A stretch of 64,000 nucleotides of DNA from Xanthostigma xanthostigma (GCA_963575645.1 OY754465.1:5456001-5520000), one strand, 5' to 3'; positions 32,675 to 44,600 are shown, counted from the stretch's first letter. Notes: a model not told the origin generated them from the letters alone. A program made the numbers and translations.

Positions 32675-33328
32675 AGATTCTAATTATAAAATAAATATTA
32701 ATTTACAATAAAAAATATAATAACCTTGAACAATGCTATTTTTACATACCTATATTAGTCAAAAAGAGAAGTTCTTTATTTCGTTTATTGATTAGATTAA
32801 TAGTAATTCCATTTGTCATTAATTGAGAAAGCTCTTAATTGTGATTTACTTCTGAACGACATGCTTAGCATGCCTGCATTGTTTCTTTTTGATTGGTTTG
32901 TAATATCAGGTGACATTCACGCACACGGAAACAAAGCCAATTAAATTTGATAATATAATTCGCGGAGCATTTTCATTTGTTCGAAGTAAACAGGCGTGTT
33001 AATTAATTGACCCACTTCTCACAGTATTTAAATTGATCTCACTCACATCTGTATATTTTCACGGTCCCGGAAGAGATCTTTGTGGCAACACATAGAATAA
33101 GACGTGCAAAATATTTACAATAAATTAATGTAAATATTTAATTAATGTATGCTACTGTTTGCTGACATAAATATTTGTTTTTAACTGATATATTTCCACT
33201 ATTATTTATAATGGCATTAAAATTATAACGATGTATTTCATAGATAAGTATAAAAATTTCAATAAGTAGAATATGAAGATTGACTCTATTCAATAAATAG
33301 AGTAACTGTGATCCGTTGAAGTTAATGA
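32675..33328. other. AT-rich stretch, no feature supported
   Basis: I see no transposon ends, exon-like sequence or RNA gene here. Short open frames only. Confidence 0.45.
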
Positions 33329-33438
33329 TGAGTATTTGGAAAGAATTCCAACGTTAGTATTAAATCCAAGTTTAAAAAAATCTCAGTATTGCTTCATTTT
33401 CGATCCTTATGCCACGGAATTCTTTCCAAATACTCATC
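33329..33438. repeat. Inverted repeat, 23-bp arms
   Basis: GATGAGTATTTGGAAAGAATTCC at the left and its exact complement at the right, separated by about 65 bp. Likely a mini-MITE. Confidence 0.6.
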
Positions 33439-33892
33439 AATAAGTAGAATAATAGAGCTCATTCCATTTACATATCCATCTGAAATTTGGTTTCGATCAA
33501 TTCAGCGAACTGGCTTTTTGCAAAAAAACATCCTTTTTACATTCTAAAGACCTAGATTAGATTTATTTGGGGTGATAAGACATTTTATATCTCACAAACA
33601 CTGCGACCTAAAAGATCTTTTGTGCATCCCCTAATAGTGTTATTGCCAGTCTGGTAGAATGCTTACCTTACTGGGAGCTGCTCTCCATATGTCCTCAGGC
33701 TTTGGAAAAGCCCTGTTCAAAAATTCTAGAGACCTAGAATAGGGAGGAAACTATTATATTAAAAATGGAATTTGGTACCATTTGTACTTTTCCCGAATCG
33801 CCGCTCGTGGCAAAAGTCAGAACGTACTTCCTAAAAGAAACGATATCCATTTTTTTTCCATTTTCAAAATTAAACTCAAAGCATTGTTTTTA

Positions 33893-34071
33893 TCTATACA
33901 TATAAAACACAAAATTTGTCCGTTCGACAACTTTTGAACGATCAGTCCGATCATCATGAAATTTGGACACAACATTAATTTCGGTAAACTAAGATGAACG
34001 GGCGTACTCAAGTACCCCCCTCCCCCATTTGTTCTTTTGCATCCGGGTGAAACCGAGACGGACAACTATAG
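33893..34071 (+). mobile_element. Short Helitron (179 bp)
   Basis: Begins TCTATACATATAAAACACAAAAT and ends with the hairpin CATCCGGGTGAAACCGAG and CTATAG, followed by T. It is the internal-deletion form of the family at 5445. Another Helitron begins 4 bp later. Confidence 0.65.
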
Positions 34072-34075
34072 TATA

Positions 34076-34715
34076 TCTTTATATATAAAAATTACGTGTC
34101 ACGTTGTGTGTCCGCGATGAAATCCTAAACTACTGAACCGATTTTAAATTTGATTTGCACACCGTGTGCAATTCGACCCAACTTGAAAGATAGGATAGCT
34201 TACATTTCAATTTATAGTCGCAATATTATTTTATTGCAAATTATTTGTCTATTCCTTGACAGTCATAATTATCTGTTAGCTCCAGGATTGAGTGAATATT
34301 CAATAGATGGCGCAACGAACTTAACAACCATATACGATGGCGATACCTGTTGACTGGATTGAGTGAATATTCAATAGATGGCGCAACGAACTTAACAACC
34401 ATATAAGATGGCGATACCTGTTGACTGGATTGAGTGAATATTCAATAGATGGCGCAACGAACTTAACAACCATATATCTAGATCAAGGATGTAAAAAAAC
34501 TGAATATCGTTTAAAACAAATGCTTTTTTTTCGAGCACGACGGCGCAGCCGGAGTGCACGGCATGACGGCGCAGCCGGAGTGCTCGAAATAGAGCAAGTG
34601 TTTTAAAGACCAGTTATCCACGAATACTTTACGCTATTTTTTTTCGAGCACGACGGCGCAGCCGGAGTGCTCGACATACACACATATACGCCCATGTATA
34701 TTTTAAAATAGCTAG
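34076..34715 (+). mobile_element. Helitron carrying a 71-bp tandem array and GC hairpins
   Basis: The 5' end TCTTTATATATAAAAATTACG matches 5047. The interior has the minisatellite 34285-34475, followed by repeated GAGCACGACGGCGCAGCCGG blocks that can fold (GAGCAC…GTGCTC). A CTAG occurs at 34711-34714 but is farther from the hairpin than usual, so the 3' limit is uncertain. Confidence 0.5.
34285..34475. repeat. Tandem repeat, 71-bp unit, 2.7 copies
   Basis: Units begin GGATTGAGTGAATATTCAAT at 34285, 34356 and 34427. The first two are nearly identical; the third breaks off after CAACCATATA. Confidence 0.9.
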
Positions 34716-34724
34716 CAATTAATA

Positions 34725-34743
34725 AAATAGATAGATAGATAGA
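34725..34743. repeat. (AGAT)n microsatellite
   Basis: About four units of TAGA/AGAT directly after the Helitron-like segment. Confidence 0.8.
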
Positions 34744-35292
34744 TGTTCCAATTAAATTGTTTTATTATTTCACTTTATACGTAGCGAAGCACGTACAGGG
34801 CCGCTATAGTAATATTATATAAACTTCGTTTTGTTAGATTGCTAAAACAGATTTTAGTTTATACTCACGCGAAGGTTAGATTTGGAGGATTTTAAAACAT
34901 TTCAATTCGTATAGTAACGTTTTGTTTCAGAACTGACATCGCATTTTAGCACAATTCATGGGCCATATTCGCGATTTTATTGATAAAATTTATTACATGA
35001 CTTTTCATTTTTCGTTGTGAGGAATACTTATTACTTATTTATAGTATTTATGTAAATTGGTACATAAAGTGTTCAATGAGGAACATGCATGAGACTTACA
35101 AATCGATATTATGTGAATATTTAAATTGCAAAAGATATGGCAAAGTACAATACTGCAAAATTTATTTCAAATATGTCGTGTTTCTACAAAAAATCTTAAT
35201 TATAAATTAAGTGAAACAGAAAAGCGAAAAGTGACGTCACTCCATCGAAATTGTTTGACAGCTACCTATTTTACTATACGCTCGTGTAATTT

Positions 35293-35531
35293 GTTTTCTT
35301 TCGGAACTCAAAAGAAACGGTGAGACCTCTGGTGAGATATGCGCCGTACTATCCTAAGGTAAACTATGGAGGCATAAGGTAAACATTGATTTAGAAAAGC
35401 ATGATGGAGGCTAGGTTAGCCTCCATTATGATTTTCTAAATGAATGTTTACCTGTCAAAAACCCCCTTAGGACAAGTTCGACGCATTTCTCACAAGAGGT
35501 CTCACCTTTCCTTTGGGTTCCGAATAGAAAC
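35293..35531. mobile_element. Palindromic MITE, ~240 bp
   Basis: GTTTTCTTTCGGAACTC…GGTGAGACCTCTGGTGAGA pairs with TCTCACAAGAGGTCTCACC…GGGTTCCGAATAGAAAC. The inner AGGCTAACCTAGCC core is also self-complementary. Confidence 0.75.
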
Positions 35532-36268
35532 AGTAATGTTTTTACTTTTTACATCCAGAATTGCGACGCCACCGACAATATGCAATCGATGCAAAGGTCA
35601 CGCGACCTGACGTTTTGGCGCGAATTTTAAAACGTCATATTTTAACATGCGTTTTTTTAAATAAATGTTGCATACCTACTTTTAATTTTTCGTTTTACAT
35701 TTATTTATGTGCGACTTAAATCTTTTCTTTACGCTGGAAAAAAAAAAACATGACGTGCAAGTTCTCTATTTTATCAAATTTTGGTACGAAACAATAAAAA
35801 AAATTAAAAACGTAGAGTCAAAAAAAAAACAAGTATTATTGGCGTTATTACAAGCGTGGTGTAATTCATAATTCGTGTGGAAAATATTAATTAAGTATAA
35901 GTCGTTCATATTTAATACAATATGTGCATCGACCGCGGTCTCTTTTGATAAATTAACTAAAGACGATAGCCAAAACCTTTTTTGTCCGTGACCTTTGGGG
36001 TCGATAATATGTTGGGTCACATAGGTGCCAGTACCAGGAACATTCCATTACATCTCTATTCTTATGTACAGAATAATGTAACAACTGTAATGGTATGACT
36101 GGAAATTTGAACCATAGTCCTACTTCATATCCACATTTATTCCTTTTGAAAAAGCTGCCCACAAAATGCTTTTTTACTACGTTTTATTTAACTTGCTTTC
36201 TTCTATGTCTGTCCGGGTGATATAATTCATTCTTACTTGTTTACCGTTGTAAGGCACATAGCGATCAC

Positions 36269-36342
36269 TGGTCTGTGGCTCAGTTGGTAAGAGCGTCATG
36301 CTAATAACGCGAAGGTCGCGGGTTCGATCCCCCACGTGACAT
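36269..36342 (+). pseudogene. tRNA-Ile (AAT)-like pseudogene or SINE head
   Basis: The middle (GCTCAGTTGGTAAGAGCGTC … CTAATAACGCGAAGGTCGCG … GGTTCGATCC) is almost identical to eukaryotic tRNA-Ile with anticodon AAT. The acceptor stem pairs at only about 5 of 7 positions, the T stem at 3 of 5, and the anticodon stem has one mismatch. A and B boxes are intact, so Pol III transcription is conceivable, but a functional tRNA is unlikely. Confidence 0.7.
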
Positions 36343-36395
36343 GTAATATTTTAATTTTTTTACGATGTATTTTTGTTTGTTTTTTTTTTACTAAA

Positions 36396-36726
36396 AAGTA
36401 TATAAATAATAAAAGAAATAAAAACATTTTTAATATAGGTACCACGCTTTTAAAGCGAATTAAAAAGTACAGAATAATTTCTTTACAGACAGTTTTTTAA
36501 CATGTATAGGATTTGAAACGAAAAACGTGGGGTGCATGTGATAATTATATAAGCAGTGTGTAGAGTAGCTATCAATGAAAAAATCTATTTATGAGATAAA
36601 ACGAATGCGCCTCTCGTTTTTCGTTTTCAAATCGTACAAGTTAAAAATCTGTCTGTAAAGAATTAATTATTTTATAGTTTTTAGTTCGCTTTAAAAATGT
36701 GGTATATTAAAAATGATTTTTATTTC
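36396..36726. mobile_element. Palindromic MITE family D, copy 1
   Basis: AAAGCGAATTAAAAAGTACA…TTTACAGACAG…GGATTTGAAACGAAAAACGTGG pairs with …CTCTCGTTTTTCGTTTTCAAAT…CTGTCTGTAAAG…AGTTCGCTTTAAAA. A second copy is at 56440-56735. Confidence 0.8.
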
Positions 36727-37157
36727 TATTATTATTTAATTACAAATGCAAAAATTAAATGTGAAAAAAATTAAATAAATTTACGCTTTTTGGTCTACCA
36801 TAATAACGGCAGTTTAAATATGGAAAGTTTTTTGTTTTTATTTTTTTATTTCGGTGGAGTGATTACGCAAATCAATTTATAAAACACAACGTCCGTTTAG
36901 TATTCCGACTTTCATGTTTGCGTTTAGAGACGGGATTCGTTCCAATGTCTGCCCAACAGAACATGCATAAAAAATTCATTATTTTATTACAAATCGATTT
37001 TACGCTTCAATTAAAACATTGAAGTGACATATATTTGTTTAATTTGTACAAATAGAATTATAAAAATTGTAAAAAAAGACAGAAGTAGGTATATATGTTT
37101 GCACCCTAATGATTCTAATGCGATTTTATTCCTATGCTCGGTATAGAATAAAAGTAT

Positions 37158-37600
37158 ATGAGGTCACTGAACACGAGATTGGAAATACTGCTGGGGCTTC
37201 TGCTGACCGACAGACTGGCTATGAGACTGGAAATGACGTCACTGCAGACTTGCCTGCTTGCTCACAAGATAGATTTTAAAATTTTAACAGGGGTTATTTT
37301 TCTTGTCAGTTCCTCTGCTTGCTCTGAGCAAAGACCCAATCAAGAAACAGTACAAACGCCCACAAACCAACATGTCGTCATTCTGCTCAGAATCAGACAA
37401 CAGACACCTTTTGTTCTGTGTTTATATTTGATCTGTCACTGCGCGCACGTCAGATATATCCACAAAACAAGATTGAAAAGACGTCTGGTGTGAAGCGAGC
37501 ACATAAAAGCAATCAAGAAAATCAGCGCTAGAAAACTAGTAGTCAAATCTATAGCAAGGAATCTAGCGACAAATCCAGCCTCGTGTGCAGCGTCTCTCCC
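37158..37600. mobile_element. MITE family C, copy 2 (degenerate left tip)
   Basis: The right end CAGCCTCGTGTGCAGCG and the interior (CAAACGCCCACAAACCAACA, AGAATCAGACAACAGACAC, GCGCTAGAAAACTAGTAGTC) match family C. The left tip is reduced to GAACACGAGATTGG. Confidence 0.7.
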
Positions 37601-37856
37601 GTCTTCTACGAAGTTTTTTGTCTATATTATGAAATTGGAAATACATTGTTGCTAAAACGGATTAATATTGCATGCTTAATAATAAAAATAATCATTCATA
37701 ATGCATAAAGCATAACATTATATGCCTTCAATGTTTAGGTTCTTTTTTAAAATTCACTTCCTGTATCCGTTGATTCACATTAAAAATACATCAATAACTG
37801 TAATTCATAATAAATAGCATTACTTATATTTTATGTGTATACGATCTTATAAGATA

Positions 37857-38320
37857 CTAGACGCTACCCGCGGCTTCACACGCAAGTGAAATGAAACAAT
37901 GTTATGGGCTATGTGCAAGGAGGCGGAGTTACAAATTTTTCGATGCGAGCGTTTGTGGTGAGCACTAGGGGAAACTTCAAACTCAAATTTTTCGTATGTC
38001 AGTGAACAATGTTTATTAAAAGTGAAAATAGTTATAATTTTATGAAGTTTTTTAATTATAAAGAAAACATGGGCAAAACTAAGCGATCAGGAAATGCTTG
38101 TTGTGTTCCGGGCTGTTGCGCTGATGGCGATTTAAGTAAAATAAAGACCATTGGCGCCATAATTTGACGTTCCGCTGTCAGCGTAAACAAATTATTTATT
38201 TATATATTGTACGTCATAATTGATGAATAAATAATTCTCACGTACCTTGTATGTTATGCTATTTATATTATGGTTTACAATCTGAATTTTATGGTAAATA
38301 AAAAAGACTTCCTTATTACA
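37857..38320 (-). mobile_element. Helitron 3' end (minus) with THAP-like insert region; 5' limit unclear
   Basis: On the minus strand the element ends GTGTGAAGCCGCGGGTAGCG then TCTAG|T, a typical insect Helitron terminus. Sequence on the inner side includes the THAP-like fragment at 38069. The other end was not recognised; it may stop before the element starting at 38327. Confidence 0.45.
38069..38167 (+). pseudogene. THAP-domain N-terminal fragment
   Basis: Thirty-two codons starting MGKTKRSGNACCVPGC and then stop. A short basic lead followed by C-x2-PGC is how THAP zinc fingers (C2CH) begin. The remaining Cys/His and the AVPTF box are absent. It may be a captured fragment or a leftover of a THAP-encoding transposon. 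Confidence 0.45.
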
Positions 38321-38326
38321 TTTTTT

Positions 38327-39197
38327 TAACTTCCCGCTTTAAAAAAAAAATATTTTTTTTCAAAAATCGAGAAGTTATTGGTTTCACCCTGATTTTCGAA
38401 AATCGAGTTTTCGCCAGATCTCGACGTTTTGAGGTCCTAGGAAGCTATTGAAACTATTTTGGCGCTGATGTCCGTAGGGCATGTATGTAAACACTTTATA
38501 TCTTTTGAACGGAGTGTCCGACTGAAACGCGGTTTGCGGGATCTGACATGATCATGGTGAACTTAGACTTCCTGAAAATTCGGCCCAAAAAATTTGGAGA
38601 AATCTTAAAAAAACTAGTTCAAACATTTTTTAAAATTTGTTTTTGTAAAATATTTTCTAAACTACTAAACCGATTAATTCCAAAATCTAATCAGCTCTTC
38701 TCCTTAACAAACTGCGTCGATTTCCGCAAACCGCATCAAAATCGGTTCATTTGTTCACGAGATACCGTAAACGAAAAAATCGTAAAAAAGTGTTTTTTTA
38801 AAATGACTCTTAAAATTGTTATCAGATCGATTTTTTTGTAATAAATTACTTTCTTAGGCTAAAAAAACTGCGTCGATCGCCGTAAACCAGATCAAAATTG
38901 GTTCATTTGTTCATGAGATAACGTGAACGAAAAATTTGGAAAAAAGTAATTTTTTATAATTACTCGTAAAATTCTTATCAAATCGATTTTTTTGTAATAA
39001 TTTACTTTCTTAGGTTAAAAAAACTGCGTCGATCGCCGCAAACCGCATCAAAATCGGCTCATTTGTTCATGAGATATCGTGAACGAAAATTTCGCAACAG
39101 TGTTTTTTTTTGAGCTCGAAGAGCTAAAAAATAAACTTCTTGCTATATTTTATATATTTTTGAGCGTTTTGAACTCGAAAATAGCGGGAAGTTACAG
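38327..39197. mobile_element. DNA transposon derivative with ends AACTTCCCGC…GCGGGAAGTT
   Basis: The termini AACTTCCCGCT and AGCGGGAAGTT are inverted repeats. The interior contains three degenerate direct repeats with ACTGCGTCGATCGCCGCAAA and ATCGGTTCATTTGTTCA at about 38720, 38868 and 39024 (period about 150 bp). A 97-codon frame at 38548 is repeat-derived. Confidence 0.7.
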
Positions 39198-39818
39198 GGA
39201 TGGCCTGCAGGGTCAAACTTCTTTTCAAATTTTTTTACAAATCATGGCCAACTAAAATTTTTGAAATCACCATAGTAACAGTCGCGATTTCCATAATAAG
39301 TGAGCTCAATAATTCTCTATTACCCACTAGCGGCGCTAGTAGGTTTCGTGCACACAGCCTATATAATATAGCTTTTTCCCGCGATAATAATAACTTTGAT
39401 AAAATAATATAATTGTTAAATCTTATTTATTATTCAAAACTTATTTAAAACTTGGTGAACCTGATTCGATTCTCGCAGGAAGCTTAATTTTTTTATGCAC
39501 TTGCACTGTATAAATTAGAAGTAAAATGTTGCATTTTGACGTCAGTAAATTCATTGATTTGTAATTAATTTTTTGTAATAAGCATGACCACCGTTCCATA
39601 AAGTAACCCTAAATAATTTTCCTTGAAAACATATCGATCACGGCAGCTTTTTTATTAAGTAATCAGTAATTAATAAAACGTAGTTGAGTATTTAAAAAAA
39701 AAGTAGCTATCACATTACAGCATTAAGCGCGGGTGTGTCCATAGCTGTTACATTGTTAAAGGTGTACACTGCAAAGTGCAACCAACCATGTTCATTGTCC
39801 ATTTTAATTGTTCGCATT

Positions 39819-40498
39819 AAGACCGTTGCCCACGAGGCTGGATTTTCCGCTAGATTCCTTGGTAGATCTGACTATTAGTTTTCTAGCGCTGATTTTCTTG
39901 AGTGCTTTTATGTGTTCGCTTCACACGAGACACCTTTTCAAGCTTGTTTTGTGGATGGATCTGGTGCGTGCGCACTGACAGTTCAAATATAAACACAGAC
40001 CAAAAAGTGTCTCTGTTGTTTGAGAAGAATGACGCCGTGTTGGTTTGTGGGCGTTTGTTCATGTCGCTCACGTGACAAGATACTGTTTCCTGATTGGTTC
40101 TTGCTCAAAGTAACCAGAGAACCTATATCAACAAAAATAGCCCCTGTTTGAATGTTAAAATTAGAACAGGGGTTATTTTTCTTGCTAGATCCTCTGCTTG
40201 CTCTGAGCAAGTACCAATCAGGAAACAGTATCTTGTCACGTAGACGACATGAACAAACGCCGACAAACCAATATGGCGTCATTGTGTTAAGAGTCAGACA
40301 ACAAACACGTTTTGTTCTGTGTTTATATTTGAACTATCACTGCGCGTGCACCAGATCTATTCACAAAGCAAGCTTGAAAAGACGTCTCGAGTGAAGCGAG
40401 CACATAAAAGCAATTAGGAAAATCAGCGCTAGAAAAATATTAGTCAAATCTAGCAAGGAATTTAGCGATAAATCTAGCCTCGTGCGTAGCGGTCTTTA
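39819..40498. mobile_element. MITE family C, inverted double copy
   Basis: The left half is family C in minus orientation (GACCGTTGCCCACGAGGCTG); the right half is family C in plus orientation, ending TAGCCTCGTGCGTAGCGGTC. The halves meet near 40150 at AACAGGGGTTATTTTTCTTG, giving arms of about 330 bp. Confidence 0.8.
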
Positions 40499-40545
40499 GA
40501 TTCATAATATTCCCTTATTTGTCCTGTTTTATTGTACACACTGTA

Positions 40546-41466
40546 TACGGGGTGTCCCACGACATGACTGCCATAGCCTGGGACTGTGTTGCTGGGGTGA
40601 TTTTAAGTCAAAAATGTCTAATGAACATATACCCGGAACGCTATCCTAACTGAGCTAGCAGCATTTGAAATTTTAGATAAGTAGTAGTAAGAATTCCCTA
40701 CTAATTTAAAAACCATTTAAAAAGAAATCGCTTTATTGAATTAGTTGCTCAAAATGTCCACCCAGTTGCTGTATTACATAGTCTAGCTCTTCTTAGAATT
40801 GAAGTGGTAGCTCTGCGAAGAGTCTCAGGATCAGCACGAATAAATACTAATGGTGATACCACCTGGTCTTTTTAATAATAACAAAACCAACAGCCGAATC
40901 TAATACCTGCATTAGTGGGCTTACTTATTTAAAATTTCAAATGTTCCTAGCTCTGCAGTTAAGAGTATTCGTCCCTGCAAACACCCCCTGCACCCTTCAT
41001 CTCAAATCTTTTCCCCTCGCCTAAAAACGGTTCGCGCTCTCCCGACGCTATTTTTAAAGCTAGAGGGTTCTAGTAAACGCCAAATGAAAGACAAAGAATC
41101 AGACTACAGATCCTTCAGGCGAATTTTTTGAAAAAAAAAATCCTGAAAAAACTTACAACCTTTTGAAAAAAATAATAAGTTACGTAATATTTCACACGTA
41201 GGCGAAACTGTTTTTCAAAAAATTCGCCTAAAAGATCTCTAGTCTGATTCTTTATCTTTAATTTGGCGTTTACCAAAACCCTCTAGCTTTAAAAATAGCG
41301 TCGTGAGAGCGCGAACCGTTTTTAGGCGAGGGGAAAAGATTTGAGATGAAGGGTGCAGGGGGTGTTTGCAGGGACGAATACTCTTAAGATAGCGTTCTGG
41401 GTATATGTTCATTAGACATTTCTGACTTGAAATCACCCCAGCAACACAGTCGTGGGACACTCTGTA
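40546..41466. mobile_element. Palindromic element E with a nested inverted-repeat insertion
   Basis: The outer ends ACGGGGTGTCCCACGAC and GTCGTGGGACACTCTGTA are inverted; inner arms pair over some 250 bp (GAGGGTTCTAGTAAACGCCA with TGGCGTTTACCAAAACCCTC; AGGGTGCAGGGGGTGTTTGC and its complement). The right arm is continuous (ATACTCTTAAGATAGCGTTC), but the left arm is interrupted at 40646-40956 by a second element. Confidence 0.85.
40646..40956. mobile_element. Nested element in the left arm of palindrome E
   Basis: About 310 bp, bounded by GAGCTAGCAGCATTTGAAAT and ATTTCAAATGTTCCTAGCTC (inverted). Its centre (AAATGTCCACCCAGTTGC…) looks like degenerate transposon coding sequence but cannot be assigned. 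Confidence 0.65.
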
Positions 41467-41746
41467 TATGTGATTGTCACGCGTGATGTATCGGTGTCGC
41501 ATTTAGCATAACTGTTCCACTGTGACCTGATGGGCGAGTTTATTATAATGCTGGATTAATGTAGTGCTGCAGGTTAAATGTCGCTTAATGTGGTTAGGTG
41601 GTTGAAAATTATTAGGGCGCGTCCATACTTAAAACGCTCATGCAAATTATACATACCGACACGACGTAGGTACTTTTTCTAAATTATAAAGATAACATTA
41701 ATGGTGTGTGTTGAATAAACGCTTGATGTCTAATTAAATCGGGACC

Positions 41747-41945
41747 GAACGGGGTGGCGTAGTGGTGAGAGCACTAGACTCGCATTCGGAAGGTGTCGGG
41801 TTCGAATCCGGGCGGGGGCAGATGTGGCTGGGACTTTTTCCTGCTGCCTCTCGTCGAGAAACGGTAATTCCTGCACCGGCCGTCTTGTTGAGGTTTCCCA
41901 TGGTTTTCATCAATATAATTCGAGGTAGATATCGAGATAGTTCCG
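41747..41945 (+). mobile_element. tRNA-derived SINE, 3'-truncated copy
   Basis: The head GGCGTAGTGGTGAGAGCACT (A box) and GGTTCGAATCCG (B box) are followed by the conserved body up to AGATATCGAGATAGTTCC, where GGGATTCC-rich hAT-like sequence begins. Confidence 0.75.
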
Positions 41946-42700
41946 TATTCCGGGATTCCGGGATTATTGATGCGTAATCCCGGGACTATCCCGGGATTAG
42001 ACTATGTGGTTTCTAATTGGGCTCAAATGAAAAAAACTTAAGTAATTTCTTAAAAAATGTTTTTAAAATCGTTGCACAACACAAATCACAATATAGTAAG
42101 AAAAGAAAATAGACAAAACAAAAAAAAATTTACTTTTGCAAGAAATCAAAAAGACAACACAAAAAACTATTTAGAATTTAGAAAATACAATGACAGAAAT
42201 ATCAAAGCATCCAATGTTTGACTTCCAAGCCTGCTTCGTAGTTTATTTCCAACATAAGCTAAAAACGCTCGATCAGGTTCTGCGCTCGTTGGAAGAATAG
42301 ACAATAGATACTTATATGCCGTTTCTAAGTGATATCCACGAACTCCTCCATTTTCGAACAGGCTTATTTCACGTCTAATACAATTTGCCAACCCTGATTC
42401 ATTTTTTATTTGTACTTCAGGATCTGGAGATTTCATATTCTTACATATTATCGTACCGCGTATTTAAGGATTGTTTTTTGTCGTTATGCGTAATAAATGA
42501 TATTAATATAATCTAGGCAAGGTAATTGTCAAGGCGCAACGGATTACGGAATGCAAACTAAATCTGTTTTTGGCAATTCCGAAAATGCCGAGATTAGCCA
42601 AGTACGATCCCGGGATTTTCGGGACCAGAAAACGGCCGGGATCCCGAGATTCGGGATCCCGAGATTCGGGATTCCGGGATTGTATTCTCTATTTGCAACA
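41946..42700 (-). mobile_element. hAT element remnant with CCCGGGAT-rich ends
   Basis: Both ends carry clusters of CGGGATTCCGGGAT and GGGATCCCGAGATTC motifs, resembling the subterminal repeat layout of the H1 hAT copies with a different word. The interior encodes a hAT transposase C-terminus on the minus strand (42167-42436). Confidence 0.6.
42167..42436 (-). pseudogene. hAT transposase C-terminal (hATC dimerisation) fragment
   Basis: An 89-codon frame with natural stop. The part LLSILPTSAEPDRAFLAYVG, followed by NKLRSRLGSQTLDALIFLSL, matches the conserved hATC region of hAT transposases (…PTSAESERxFS…RSRLxxxxxxALxFL). The catalytic domain is missing, and the first residues may not be the original start. 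It is a broken transposase, not a host gene. Confidence 0.8.
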
Positions 42701-44600
42701 TACACAAACATGTCTAAATTAATTTTGTATATGCATTCAATGACAGAGTTTGTGATGCATTAATTAATATTCACAACACTCGCCATTTTATGACTTGCCT
42801 TGAGTGAAAATGATCAATAAAAATTGCGTTTAAAAAAAATCTTTTTTTTAATTTGTGGCGTAATTATCTTCTCAATTCAGTTAAATTTCTGTATTAGTAC
42901 GCTCCTTTGTATTTTCTTCTTTTAATTTTCCATTTGTTATTTTATATGTGAACTATTTAAAGCGACAGTTAAAAGAAATAAACGGTGTGTACAGTGTGAC
43001 TAAGCATTTGTGATGGCAAAAAACCACTTTCTTGGTCAAGTTGTTCGTTTTGTCGGTTTGTAATCAATACGTAATTGAGTCATTATATTTCTATAAATGT
43101 ATACCTATTTTAATAAATCAGTCACGTAAAACCGCGGAGAAAAGTGAATTTTTTCTTCTATGTACGCTTCATATTGCGAAAAGAGTTCGTTACAAACAAC
43201 AGTTTTAAAACTAAAAAAATGAAGTCATTTTAAATAAAAAGTAAACGCAGATACAAATAGTAATAATAAGTTCTGGATTCATGCAAAGCTGGTAAAAGTG
43301 TACATTCTGATTATGTATTACTTACACATTTTCATGATGTAATCTATTTTTCTTGTGCGTACATTTATTTTTAATTTTATATGATGTTAACTTACGAATT
43401 ATACTTAAAAAGTATAATTAAACATCCTAGGGTAGTGATTACCCTTAAAAATATTTTTTTGATCTGTTATCCATTTCAGTGGACATAGGATTTTCCAAAA
43501 TTCTGTAAATCTTAAATTTAGTTTTTCACTGAATATACTTTAATTACTCCCTAAATAAGCCCAACACCCTAAAAAATATTAAATATAAAATTCAGGTTCG
43601 AAAAGGTTAATATTAATACAAATCAATTTTAAACTCACATTCTAACAGCAATTCGAAGATTGTACTGTGCGATCGGCGAAAGAAGACCGGTGGGGAAAGG
43701 GCAAGAAGTCGCTGATGTGTTCCCAAATTATCGGAATTCATAGGCGGCGCATAGCAAGGCATGCAAACAATGTATAGCTTTAAATTTTAAGGCATTATTT
43801 TGAGCCTCTAACTCGCACATTTTAATTACATTCGCTATGACCTCCCTAGCGCCACTTCTAACTGTTTTTCCCTTTTTACTTTCCATTTTGATGATATTCA
43901 GACAACACCTCTCAACTTAGTCCGTGGACGCACGCCTATGTACTGTCTGGTGTATGATTTTTTTTGTACTGTTAGCAAGTGTCGCTGTATAGTCGTACGG
44001 CTATAGCAATAGTACAATTATCGCGGTAACACAATGGTTATACGTTTGATCGACTGGACTCCCTTATTGCATAGAAGCGGTTGCAGGATCAGTACCTTTT
44101 ACTAATATAAAATACATGTGCGCTCTTCTGCAATAAGGTCATAGGACTACATTCCATACACCGGTCTTCTTTTAAAAATCCAACAGTACCACTGTACTTG
44201 ACCCGAGTAAAGCTGGTTTCACAGCTACTTAGTTATTTATATTTTATATTCGTCAGTTTGAGAAGTAAATAAAGGATATTGTTTACAACATTAAGCAACA
44301 AAAAGGACATTCAAAAATGCATCTTATATTCTTGTGAAACTCTAAAAGACGATAGCTTATGCTTTATAAATCTTTTTACAAAGATGGGATATTTCGAGTG
44401 AAAATTGTCGAACTATTCAGAATGCCTAAAAGGGTTATTCAAAATCATTCGAATAATTTTTATACCTAGGAGTTACGACTTATAATACAATCTCCAGTAG
44501 TAAATTATTATACTACGCTCTCTCTTTACTCTTTAAAACACTGTATGTAATTGTCTCTCTTAGATTGCATTTCACAGTATTGAATATGATTACTTAGTCT
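42701..44600. other. Mostly unassigned; possible exon at 43649-43777
   Basis: AT-rich with no transposon ends. A GC-richer patch follows the acceptor-like TTCTAACAG at 43648 and is open for 42 codons (QFEDCTVRSAKEDRWGKGKK…) to a TAG; the protein is not recognised. Near 44030-44100 a degenerate tRNA-like stretch (TAACACAATGGTTATACG … GGTTGCAGGATC) is too weak to call. Confidence 0.35.

Noticed and set aside
36269-36342. Functional tRNA-Ile gene
   Set aside because: Mismatches in the acceptor, anticodon and T stems make a functional tRNA unlikely, so it is listed as a pseudogene.
44030-44110. tRNA-like stretch with weak A and B boxes
   Set aside because: No cloverleaf can be drawn and the B box deviates at conserved positions.
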